Shown: positions 23,335 to 33,055 of the stretch, piece after piece | Position numbering within the stretch: position 1 is the first letter of the stretch | Layout of the letters: the number at the start of each line of letters is the position of its first letter | Origin: Lotus japonicus | Lineage: Eukaryota; Streptophyta; Magnoliopsida; Fabales; Fabaceae | NCBI RefSeq assembly: GCF_012489685.1 | Contig: NC_080044.1 | Coordinates: forward strand, 17,464,369-17,528,368 | Direction: 5' to 3' | DNA: 64,000 bases | Made by a program: the position numbers and the translations under genes | Notes under the pieces: model-generated | The model's input: only the letters and a program-made list of their open reading frames with translations | Databases searched by the model: none | What the model was told of the DNA's origin: nothing

Positions 23335-25965
23335 TTATTTCTTTCTTTCTTCTTCTTCCTCTTCATCTTCAGTTGCGGTCCAGAGGTTTTGATCAATCAA
23401 AGGAGGATCGTCAGGGCCAACCAATCCTTCAGCAGTGATTTCTTTCATCACTCCCATGGCGCTAAAATCAAGATTCGGGAACAAGTGTTGAGCCTGGTCC
23501 TTAGCGAGGTAGAAGCCCCGTTCGCGGCTGTCATAAGCAATGTCGGCGGCTTGTTCCCTCGCCTCAGTGGCTTTGGCTTTCTCTACTGATAGCTCGCCCT
23601 CTAGCTCTTTGATCCTCGCAAGAAGGGAAGTAATCTCAGCATCTTTCGTGACGAGGGTTGCCCCATGAGCCTCGTTCACCTTCTTGATCTCTTCAGAAGT
23701 AGCCCGCATCGCCTCCAGATCAGCCTTCACCAAAGCCAAAGATTCAGCAGACTTTTTCTCCTGCTCTACCAGCGCCTTCTTTGCTAGCTCCAGTTCAGCG
23801 CCCAATGTCTCAAACTCTAACTCCTTGGCAGCCAGCGCCTTGCCTTTGGCGGCCAAGTCCTTCTCTACTTGATCTTTTTCTTTTTTACAAGCTTGGAGGC
23901 TCGCATCAAGGCCGTTCGCCTCCTCCTTCATCAGCTTCAGATGGTCTTCCAGCTCGCCGATCCTGTTTCCCGCCGCGCCAATCAACTTGTCGGCGTAAAC
24001 TTTATCCTTTCCCGCCTGCGCCACCAGTTTGTCGAAGCGCTTTTCCCAAGCAGCGGCGGCTTCTTGGTGCTGAGCGCTCTCAGCCTTCAATTGCTCAGCT
24101 TCAGTAACTGCAGAGTTGAAGTTGTCAAACGCGTGGGCGAAGATGCACCCGGCGCGTAGAAGACAAGCAAGGGTCTCCTCCTTGGTCTCGTTAATGCCTC
24201 GGCTCAACACTTCTTTTTCTATGACGTCGCGGTTGAGGCCAGTGAGCAAGAAATCTGAGGGCTCAATAGCATTGGGTAGCATGTTGAAGTGGCTAGAAGA
24301 ACCAGCTCTGTTACCAGGAGCTTGCTCAATCTGGGCTGCCTCGGAAGTAGTGGCGGCACCGGGCGAGGGTCTTTCTTCTTGGCGAGGTGGGGGAGACAAG
24401 GAACGCTCATCGTTCGTGGGAGGCGGGCTAGGAGGTGTGACTTGGCGCGGGGGAGACTTGGGGTTTTCTTTTTCTGTTTCCCTTTCTTTCTCCCCGGCGG
24501 CAGCACCGGAGCATGTGGTGGCAGCTGCGGCGCTTATGCCAGCAGTTGATGGCTGGTCAGCAGTTGTTGTTGTGGCGCCTATGGTGGTAAACTTGGCGGC
24601 GGCACCGGTAGTTGTACCAACGGCAGCAGAATCGAGGGTCGTGACAGTGACAGGCTTAGTGGCCGCGGCGGCGGAAGCTTCGGCGGTAGGGAGTTGGCTC
24701 GTCCCGTCAGTTGAAGACTTGGAGCTTGCAATAGCGGCGGTGGAGGCAGCTTTCTTGCCTTTGGCCACAGCGGCGGCGGTGGGTTGAGCGTCGGGGTTGG
24801 AGGAGCTGGCGGAGGAGCCTTTGACTAATCTTCTCCTCTTGGGGGCCTGAGCGCCCTCAGCTTGGTTTTCAGCACCGCCCCGTCTTTTCCTGTCGCCTTC
24901 AGTGTTGAACTTCGGGGAAAAACGGGTCATTTTCCTCTCACGGGCTTTCAAGAGCTCGACGTTGGTGAAGTTCATATCTTCTGCAACAATAAACAAAAAA
25001 AAGGAGAGGGTTAGTAGCGACATAAGGGGTGAGAAGAAAAATGGCGATAGTAAAAATAAATTGTGACCTAAGTATTTGGGTATCCTTGAGAGGCGAGTGC
25101 CATCAAGGACTGTCGAGCAGTCAAGGATAGGAAGGGGGGCGAGGAGATTCAAAAAGGCTTTGTCATGGAGAGACAAGGATTCTTCTGAAGGGTCGGTAAT
25201 CCCATTGGGTTTTTCTGTCCAGTGAAGGGGAAAAAGGGCAGTCCCGTCCCTAAGGGTGAAAGCCTCGGGATAGGCGGGGTGCACCGCCACGCGGAAATAT
25301 CGCCGGGCGAAGGAAGACTTTGCGTTACTTTTATGAGGGTTCAGGCACTTGCGACCGGCTCGGGCCTTTAGGGAGACCCATCCTTTGTTTTTGATGGACT
25401 TGGGGTCAACATCGTAGAGATAGAAGAAGCTGGTGGGAGATGGGGCGGTGCCAACAGCGGCGCACAAAATCTCGAAGCACCGGATGAAGGCCCAGGCATT
25501 GGGATGGAGTTGACAAGGAGCCGCATTGATATCGTGGAGGACGGTTTGAACGAAGGGCGAGAAAGGAAGCCTGACTCCAAGCTCGCCAAACATATACTCG
25601 TAAACAAAGAAAAAGTGGGATCTCTTTACGTCGCCATTGATCTTATGAAGCCGGGGGCGGTCATCGGCACTGCAGGGCCAAATCCTAAGTTTAGCGTTAA
25701 ATTCGTCATCGTCAGATAAACCACCAAGGCTGCTCACGAATTCCACGATAAGATCACTATCCTGGAAAACAGAGGGTTGGTCTATAGCTTCGGGGGTGGG
25801 TGCTCTTTGGACTGGAAGGGTTAAAGTCGCGAAAGTTTTCAATCGGTAAGAGGGGATCTCCGGGACCTCTAAACGGAGGCCGCCGGCTGCGGTAGAGTCG
25901 GGGTCGCTCCCGGAAGAGGAAGAAGTGTGATTAGGGGAGTTAGGGTTTGAAGTCATCTTTGACAA
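23335..25965 (-). CDS. Antisense ORF protein of the Tat element (PF04195-like), probable two-exon gene
   Basis: An open frame of 876 codons on the strand opposite to gag. Residues about 60-300 resemble the 'putative gypsy type transposon' domain found in antisense ORFs of Tat elements (FVYEYMFGELGVRLPFSPF, PNAWAFIRCFEILCAAVG). The middle is Ala/Ser/Thr/Pro-rich low complexity, and the C-terminal third is coiled coil (KELEFETLGAELELAKKALV), ending in an acidic tail EDEEEEEERKK. A good intron, 24981-25067, is 87 nt, so both the spliced (847 aa) and unspliced products stay in frame. The start is the first ATG (MSKMTSNP); a second lies three codons on. Function is unknown; it does not resemble a polymerase or nuclease. 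Confidence 0.75.
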   Translation of the reverse strand: MSKMTSNPNSPNHTSSSSGSDPDSTAAGGLRLEVPEIPSYRLKTFATLTLPVQRAPTPEAIDQPSVFQDSDLIVEFVSSLGGLSDDDEFNAKLRIWPCSADDRPRLHKINGDVKRSHFFFVYEYMFGELGVRLPFSPFVQTVLHDINAAPCQLHPNAWAFIRCFEILCAAVGTAPSPTSFFYLYDVDPKSIKNKGWVSLKARAGRKCLNPHKSNAKSSFARRYFRVAVHPAYPEAFTLRDGTALFPLHWTEKPNGITDPSEESLSLHDKAFLNLLAPLPILDCSTVLDGTRLSRIPKYLGHNLFLLSPFFFSPLMSLLTLSFFLFIVAEDMNFTNVELLKARERKMTRFSPKFNTEGDRKRRGGAENQAEGAQAPKRRRLVKGSSASSSNPDAQPTAAAVAKGKKAASTAAIASSKSSTDGTSQLPTAEASAAAATKPVTVTTLDSAAVGTTTGAAAKFTTIGATTTTADQPSTAGISAAAATTCSGAAAGEKERETEKENPKSPPRQVTPPSPPPTNDERSLSPPPRQEERPSPGAATTSEAAQIEQAPGNRAGSSSHFNMLPNAIEPSDFLLTGLNRDVIEKEVLSRGINETKEETLACLLRAGCIFAHAFDNFNSAVTEAEQLKAESAQHQEAAAAWEKRFDKLVAQAGKDKVYADKLIGAAGNRIGELEDHLKLMKEEANGLDASLQACKKEKDQVEKDLAAKGKALAAKELEFETLGAELELAKKALVEQEKKSAESLALVKADLEAMRATSEEIKKVNEAHGATLVTKDAEITSLLARIKELEGELSVEKAKATEAREQAADIAYDSRERGFYLAKDQAQHLFPNLDFSAMGVMKEITAEGLVGPDDPPLIDQNLWTATEDEEEEEERKK
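24981..25067 (-). other. Candidate 87-nt in-frame intron in the antisense ORF
   Basis: The minus strand reads TTAG|GTCACAATTT at the donor and a pyrimidine-rich TTTGTTTATTGTTGCAG| at the acceptor. If retained it would encode a hydrophobic segment (LFLLSPFFFSPLMSLLTLSF) unlike its surroundings. That supports its being an intron. Confidence 0.7.
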
Positions 25966-26795
25966 TGCAATGAGGAAAGGGAGAAAACGAGTAGAGATGA
26001 GATGCAGAGATAAGAAAACAGGGACTCACCGGGCAAGGATGTGAAGAGTGGGTAGCGGAAAGGGTGAAAAGCGACGGCACCAGAGCGGAAGTTGGAAGAG
26101 GGAGCTTGGTAAGCGATTAAGAAAGTAAAGAGAGGTCTCGGAAAGGGATGATTGTAGGGAAGAAGAGTTTTTATAGGCAAAGGGGGGAAGTTGGAAGGGT
26201 GACGCGTGTTGGACGCATGTGGAAGGTTGGAAGTCATGATGGTTTTTGGGGAGTGGGTCGCGTGTGATGGGGAGTTACTGCGCATGATGGGACAGTTATG
26301 AGGAGTGAGGTGACGGTTGCGGAGAAAGGGGAAAACTGATGTAACTGACGTGTCACATAGGGCAGTTAGAGATTTGAAAGGTTTTCAAAATATGGGAAAG
26401 CGCGAAAGGCCCCGCCACCATGAGGACTAAATGCCATCGCCTGACAAATGGTGTCGCCAATGGAGTTTGATCGCCCGCCAAGGGCATCGCCAGCTAACAC
26501 TTGGACGATCAATACGAGACTAACACCTGTCACCGTGCCCGCCGGTACAAAGCGACCGTTCCCACCGCCAGTGGACTTGTGGACTTGACGGGTTGGTTTG
26601 CTCGCCAAGACCAGTGGACTGGGTGACTAAAGATGCTTGTTTCCTTTTGCTTACGCCATGTTGGCGACGTAGTTTTCTTCTTTCTTCTCAGGCCATGTTG
26701 GCAGCTTAGATTCCAGTGCACCACGGGATGCATATAAAAACATTTAAAAGACACACTTAGCTCTCATACTTCGAGCTCGGTGTCTTGTGGACTAG
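25966..26795. other. Tat element 3' region, promoter side of the antisense gene
   Basis: No gene is supported. Short frames at 25953-26754 on the minus strand look incidental. The region must hold the upstream region of the antisense gene and the element's 3' end. No clear polypurine tract is visible just before 26796. Confidence 0.45.
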
Positions 26796-27081
26796 TGGAC
26801 TGGGCGAGCCCCTAGAGGGGCGATGCCCAGGGTTAGCCCGCCCAAGGGCGGGTACCTGGCCTTAAATTGGGCCTCAATCGCGGAGGCCCAATTGGCCCAA
26901 TGGGTAGTACCCAAGCCCTATAAATAGGAGGTAGATGTCAATTGTAAGGGACTTTGGGGGCTCATTTGATGAAATAACACATGAAATTCAGCATTCTCTC
27001 TCTCTCATTCTCATTCCCTCTTTAGTACATTCCACAACTCTCTAGGTACTATCCCTTCTTTCAATGTTCATTCCTAGAACA
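26796..27081 (+). repeat. Tat element 3' LTR
   Basis: A 286-bp LTR, nearly identical to 20616-20899, with differences such as GATGCCCAGG versus GACGCCCAGA and one extra CT. The TSD GTTCT follows. Confidence 0.9.
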
Positions 27082-27086
27082 GTTCT

Positions 27087-28841
27087 TCCTTTGCAGGCTT
27101 CCAGATAACAAAACACCTTAGTAATGCAAAGCAAAAGCCATAATAATAATATCTAGCAGTAAAATACAATTTGAGTAAAAAAACAAAGTATGTTGATGAA
27201 GCTCCTCTTGTTCATAGTTGTTCTTACTTCTTACTTATGTAAGCCACTTTGTCCATAGTTCAGTAAATCTTGTTTGCTTGGTTCCTGAAACATTGAGTTC
27301 AAAATCATCATGAGAAAAAGCACACAATAACCTGGAAAGGGAACCAGAGAGTCAGAGAAAAAGAAAGAGAAGAACAAACCAAAAAGTCTCAGTTGGCATA
27401 TTGGGTCCCGATAGTACAAGTCTAAAATGCAAGTTCTGTTACTATTTCCCAATTCCTTATCACTATGGTTTATATGCTCCCTTTGATAAAATGTTTTGTA
27501 GTCCATAACATGTTAGTTTCACACCTACCTCTCAATAATAACCTTATGCAGATTATCAATTGAATTTTTTTTCTAGTGCCTAGAGATACTAACCTCTCAT
27601 ATCTCAATGAATTGCTAAATGAGAAGCGAACTTTCAATAGACTAATGCCAATTAGGTATAAAATGAGAATAAGAAGATATATAGAGAATGATTGGAAAAA
27701 GGAAATGGGGGAGATACTGGTACCTAATGAGTCAAGGTCCAAATCTATTCTTGCAACAACAAAACTTTGCTAAGAGAGCTATATGATCTGAGGACCATTC
27801 AAGAGAATGAAGCGCTGTAAAAAATATGTAGTAAAGAGCGTCCATAAAATCTCTACTGACATTTGTAAATAGAGGTTCATTTGTTGTGTTGTCAAGTCTT
27901 TGACTTATGATGCTCAAATAATTTAGAGAATAATGGATAATGTTAGTGATCAAATGATCAATAACAGTTATAGAAACAAATTACTGTTGTACACTCGGGT
28001 AGCTATTCTACATATTTTTCAACATACAATACATATACATAGACCATGCTTCCACGAAATTGAAGTCAAGTAGGTTAGGGAGCCAAAACATCAAGTCTAG
28101 ATTCACCAATCATCAAGTTTAAATTAAAACACTTAATATTACGGCGGAGATGCATCATACCGAGGCACTTGTGGACCTTTGAAGCCCCATACCTGAAGGG
28201 AAGAATAAACAAACAATATGAGAAATGGGAAACAAAAGCTCTAATAATTAAATTCAATTATGCTCTTAAAAATCGTGATATAAGTTTGTGCAATTCCTCC
28301 CCACCCACCTTAAGGTACTTAAGGGTTCAGACTCATGATCTTTAAAAACCACAGTTGGACTGTACTATGTGCCTAATGAAAGAGGTAGACAAAAACATCA
28401 TCTAAAAAGCAGTTTAGAGTTCGTAAAACCAATGAATTTTACATAAAGCATGATTCAAGTTCAAGTAATCTGACTGATAGTTCATGTGGTAAAGGTATGA
28501 AACATGAATTGCAATGGTAAAATTAAAACCCTATATTTATTAAATCCTCATCTCAAACCCCTCTCACACATAAGAAAAGCTAGCAGTGATCATTGCTCTT
28601 GTACTTGCAACATAGCTACTCTACCTTCATTATGCATAAGAGATAGTGCATCCTTATTTGAAAGGAAATATAAATGATTCCAAAATGTGGAGGGCACATT
28701 TTGACAGACATAATTAGGCATTAGCACAAGCTTTGTTCAATAATTCAACCAATGTTAGACCATCCAGAATAAGAATTGAATCAACAGTGTTAATAAAATG
28801 TCAATTTATAATATAATTTGGTTAATGGATGATACTTCCAA
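27087..28841 (-). other. Helitron interior with weak exon-like fragments, no identified gene
   Basis: AT-rich DNA. Two minus-strand stretches look like exon scraps. One is 27237-27285, encoding EPSKQDLLNYGQSGLHK between TTTCAG and GTAAGAAG. The other is about 28133-28193, encoding VWGFKGPQVPRYDASPP and a stop after CCCTTCAG. They may be captured gene pieces, but I recognise no family. A + strand 65-codon frame at 27576-27773 is probably chance. Confidence 0.3.
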
Positions 28842-29401
28842 GTTTTTTTTTTGATAAGCCAATGAAATTATATTGAAAGAAGTACAAGGGGTACTTCAAC
28901 CCAATACAATATAGAGAGGGAAAGGAAAGAGACAAAAAACAAAGACGCTAAATGTAAAAGCTGATACAAAACGATCACCAGAAAAACACCTACTAACAAA
29001 GTACCCCACCTCAAGTCCACCCCTTCCTAAGGGACGAGTATAGAAATTGTGCCTCGTTAAAACCTTACCAGGAAAAACCCCCTTGGGAAAACCCGGTTAA
29101 GGAAAAAGAGTACAGAATTTCTATACACCTGCAAAATCCCATGGAATACTTTACATTACAAAATTGCAGCTAATAAGTGGCTGCTCTCATTACAGATTAC
29201 ACCCATGGAATAACATCAAAATGGCTCCAGCTTCTTCTGCAAATGTCACCAGCCACGATCCCAAGTGAAAAAGCTAATTCCTCACATCCTTTGCCACTAA
29301 ATTCCACACTCCCTAATACGTATTGCAAACCTACATGTATCCAATTAATGTCCTTTGATACCAGCAACCAACCAATATCCCCTACATCCAGTGCAGAACA
29401 A

Positions 29402-32400
29402 TTATAAAGATAACAGGCATGAGGTTGGGTTCAATTTCCACTCATACCATGAATAGGAGAAATCTGCAACTCTTGCACTCAGCCATTGCCAAGCCCGCGA
29501 CTGAGCCATTTCGAAAACCTGCTCCCATTCAAATATACCTCCTTGAAAGATCACTTTATTCCTGTACAGCCACACAGACCATATAATTGCCAGCCAGATC
29601 ACTACCTCACCCTCGTGTTGAGCTTTGCTTCTCCCAATTGATGGGAATTGGATGATATGCAGCCGAGACGAAGGAACCAACGCTGTGGAGATGCCTAGCC
29701 AGCCAAAACAAGCATACCAAATTTGCACAGTTGCAGGGCATAAGAAGAACAAGTGAGAGCTTGTCTCAACCTCAAACTCACACAATGGGCACAAAGATGC
29801 CACGCCGCCGCCAATTACTCCACGCTTGCGCAAGTTGTCTCTCGTTTGCACCCTATCCCATAGCACTCGCCAGGCCAACGCTTTTGGATTAGAAGGAGCA
29901 GGCACAGACCAAAGCAATTGGAACGCTGGATCACCCTCAACATTAGCATGTTCCTGCAAAAAACAGTAAGATGAATTAACAGTGTAAGCTCCCTCGCCTT
30001 CATGCCTCCAAATCCACTTATCACCCACATTTTCCACAACCTGCATCTGCTGTACCACCCCCAACAAATCCTCTAGCCAAACCACCTCCCTACCACAAAG
30101 TCTCCTTCTCCATTTGAAGTTCCATGACCAAACGTCATTTTCCCAGCTTCCCATATCCTTGACAGTGTTATGTTTCTGATTAGAGAGGTTATAGAGCCGA
30201 TGGAATTGCAGCTCTAAAGATCCATCCCCACACCAATGTTCAGACCAAAATTTTGTAGCATCCCCAGAGCGAAACTGTTTTTGTAAACTAGAATCGAACC
30301 AATTCCACCCTTCCAAACTACAGATTGAATTAATATCACGCCACCAAGAAGAAACACCAAACTTACCTTTACGTGCTCTGACCACCTTACACCATAGACT
30401 ACTTTGTTCGTGTAAGAATCTCCATTTCCATTTGCCAAGGAGCGCCACATTGAACAGCCGCAAATTCTTCACACCCAATCCACCCTTCTCTTTAGGGGTA
30501 CAAACCACTGACCATTTTATCCATGAAATTTTTGTCTCCAAGTCCGCTCCTCCCCATAGAAATTTCCGCATAATTTTATTGCAGACCTTGAGCACTCCTT
30601 CTGGCAGCTTAAAAAAGGATAGGAAAAATAATGGTAGCGCAGATAGAACGCTTTGGATAAGACATAAACGTCCCCCAAACGAGATGTGCTTTTGTTTCCA
30701 AGAAGAAAGCCTCTTCTTCATTTTATTAATTACAGGTTCCCACAAAGCCAGGCTTCTAGCCTTTCCTCCTACAGGGATGCCCAAATATGTGAATGGGAGA
30801 CTCATAGTTTTACAGTAAAGCACAGCCGCAAACCTTCCAAGGCTATCATTATCAACTGATATCCCTGCTAATCTGCTTTTATGGAAATTTACCTTGAGGC
30901 CAGATGCTAACTCAAAGCATCGCAACACACACTTCATGGTTAACACATTCTGGGCTGAGGCCTCTCCCAGGAAAATTGTATCATCTGCAAATTGGAGGAT
31001 TGACACCTCTACCAGAGTCCTCGCCAAAATTAAATCCCTTGAATTTACCCAATGTCACAGCTCTGTGGAACAATGCACTCAGGCCCTCTGCAACAATTAA
31101 AAAGAGGAACGGAGCAAGAGGGTCTCCCTGGCGCAACCCTCTCTTCATTCTGAACTCCTCACAAGGGCTCCCATTAATCAAAACTGATACTGAAGCTGAT
31201 CTCAAGCAATTCATAATCCAGTCAATCCACTTCCGGCAAAAATTCAATCTAACCATCATGTATTCAAGGAACTCCCAACTCACAGAATCGTAGGCTTTTT
31301 CATAGTCTACTTTAAAAGCTATGGTTGGGATCTTAGCCTTTTTTGCTGCTTCTAGCACTTCGTTCAGCACAAGCACACTGTCAAGCATATTTCGTCCCGC
31401 AAGAAATGCAGACTGTCATGGATAACCTTGGGCAGCACCCTCTTCAACCTCAATGACAAGAGTTTAGAAACAACTTTATACATACACCCGATCAATGAGA
31501 TTGGCCGAAAATCATTCAAACCCATCGGAGAATCTACCTTAGGGATTAATGCAATGAATGAAGCATTGCTACCTTTAGGCCATATCCCTCTACTCCATAA
31601 ATCTTCGAACACTCTCTGGAAATCACTTTTGAGCAAGTGCCAAAATTCTTGAATAAACTTAAAATTATATCCATCCGGTCCCGGGCTTTTATCACTACCA
31701 CATTCCCATACTGCGTCCTTGATCTCATCCTCCCCAAACCGACCGGTTAGTAAATCATTGTCAGCACGTGAGATGGTATCGAACTGAACCCCCTCCAACC
31801 TCAATCTGTCCCCTTGGCTTGCTGCAAATCGTCGCTCAAAATGAACCTTCGCCTCTTCTTTTACCTTTTTCGTATCTTCCTCCCACACATCATCTATTAT
31901 CAACCCAACTATGGTATTTGCTTTTCTCCTCCAATTAATTAAAGAATGAAAATACCTGGAGTTTTGGTCCCCATCCTTCAACCATTGCGATCTTGATTTC
32001 TGGTAGAGAAGGGACTCCTGCAGTTTCAATACAGCCCAAAATTCACCAAACAGCGCCTTGCGAAGATTACACTCCTCCTCCGACAAACCGGATAACTCTT
32101 CTTTAGAATCAAGCTCCTTTATTTTCATCACTGCTAGCTCTCTTTTATTCCTTAAGTCGCCAAATTCCTCCTTATTCCACCTTTTCAGCTGTACTTTTAA
32201 TGATTTCAGTTTTTCTTTCAGCTTGTATGCCCCCCATCCTTGAATATCCAGTCCTCCCCATGTGTTTTTCACGAATCCTCTGAAAGAAGGGTCATTAAAC
32301 CAACAGTTTAATACCCGGAAGGGCTTTGGGCCCCAATCTTGGTGGATATTCCTAAGCAGTAGTGGGCAATGATCTGACACATCTCTATGAAGACTCAGCT

Positions 32401-33055
32401 GCTGACAATGAGGCCAACGGTTTACCCACTCAGGAGACAACAGAAACCTATCTATTCTGCTCTGGGCTAGTCCATTTGGTCTGTACCATGTGAATTTTCG
32501 CCCTGAAAGAGGTAGATCCAGGACCTCCATCTCTTCAATAAACCGGTTAAATTCTGCAATTTCTCTTCGTTGATAACCAGCATCTGCTGCTATGCCTCTC
32601 CGCTCCTCAAGGGACCTAACTGAGTTATAATCACCAGCTAGACACCACAGAGTAACCCTGCTCCTAGACTTCCACTCAATCAACTCACGCCATAAACTCC
32701 TCTTATCCTCCAACCTGCAAGGAGAGTATATGTTTACAATGGCGACATTGTCAGGTAAATCTCCCCACTGTCCCACCAGACCCAAAAAACCACTCCCTAT
32801 TATACAGTCCTGCAAGTGAAACACACCCAATTTCCATAGACAGAGAAGTCCACCACTTGCATTCACAGCTGGTTTGGCTTTCCACTCAAGCTCGGAATCC
32901 CCCCACACTTGGCTACATATGCCTGCATTAATGGTCTCCAACTTTGTCTCCTGAATACAAAGCATATCAACCTGCTCCTTGACCATCAACTCCCTAACCA
33001 CCCTCCTCTTGGCCCTGCTCCCCAATCCTCTTACATTATAAGAGATGATCTTCAT
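29402..33055 (-). pseudogene. LINE ORF2 (endonuclease / reverse transcriptase), two frameshifts
   Basis: ORF2 nicks target DNA and copies the LINE RNA. The frame begins MKIISYNVRGLGSRAKRR and has the AP-endonuclease pattern (CIQETKLE, WCLAGDYNSVR, SRIDRFLLS, SDHCPLLL). RT motifs follow: KSPGPDGYNFKF, ALIPKVDSP, FRPISLIGCMYKVVSKLL, RGLRQGDPLAPFLF, and catalytic FADD. The C-terminus is the RT-associated zinc-binding domain (AWRVLWDRVQTRDNLRKRG, CPLCEFEVETSSHLFFLC). The frame is lost near 31410 and regained near 31005; the middle piece (31388-30981) is read in a second frame. The first shift looks like a small deletion at a GACAGTC repeat. Position and motif order are standard for plant L1. Confidence 0.9.

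Larger units (their letters stand above)
20616..27081 (+). mobile_element. Non-autonomous Tat-lineage gypsy retrotransposon with gag and an antisense ORF
   Basis: The element is 6466 bp with 5-bp TSD GTTCT (20611-20615 and 27082-27086), short LTRs of 284 and 286 bp, a primer site at 20900, gag on the + strand, a remnant of the integrase C-terminus, and a long minus-strand ORF. Protease, RT, RNase H and the integrase core are missing. An antisense ORF between pol and the 3' LTR is a known trait of Tat-lineage elements such as Grande and RIRE2. The LTRs differ by about 3 substitutions and a 2-bp CT indel, so insertion is recent and must have used enzymes from a partner element. Confidence 0.9.

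Noticed and set aside
24116..24787. 223-codon + strand frame inside the Tat element
   Set aside because: Shadow of the Ala/Ser-rich part of the antisense ORF; composition bias keeps the opposite strand open.
27576..27773. 65-codon + strand frame with basic residues (MPRDTNLSYLNELLNEKRT)
   Set aside because: Looks protein-like but matches nothing I know, has no supporting context, and the opposite strand is equally open.
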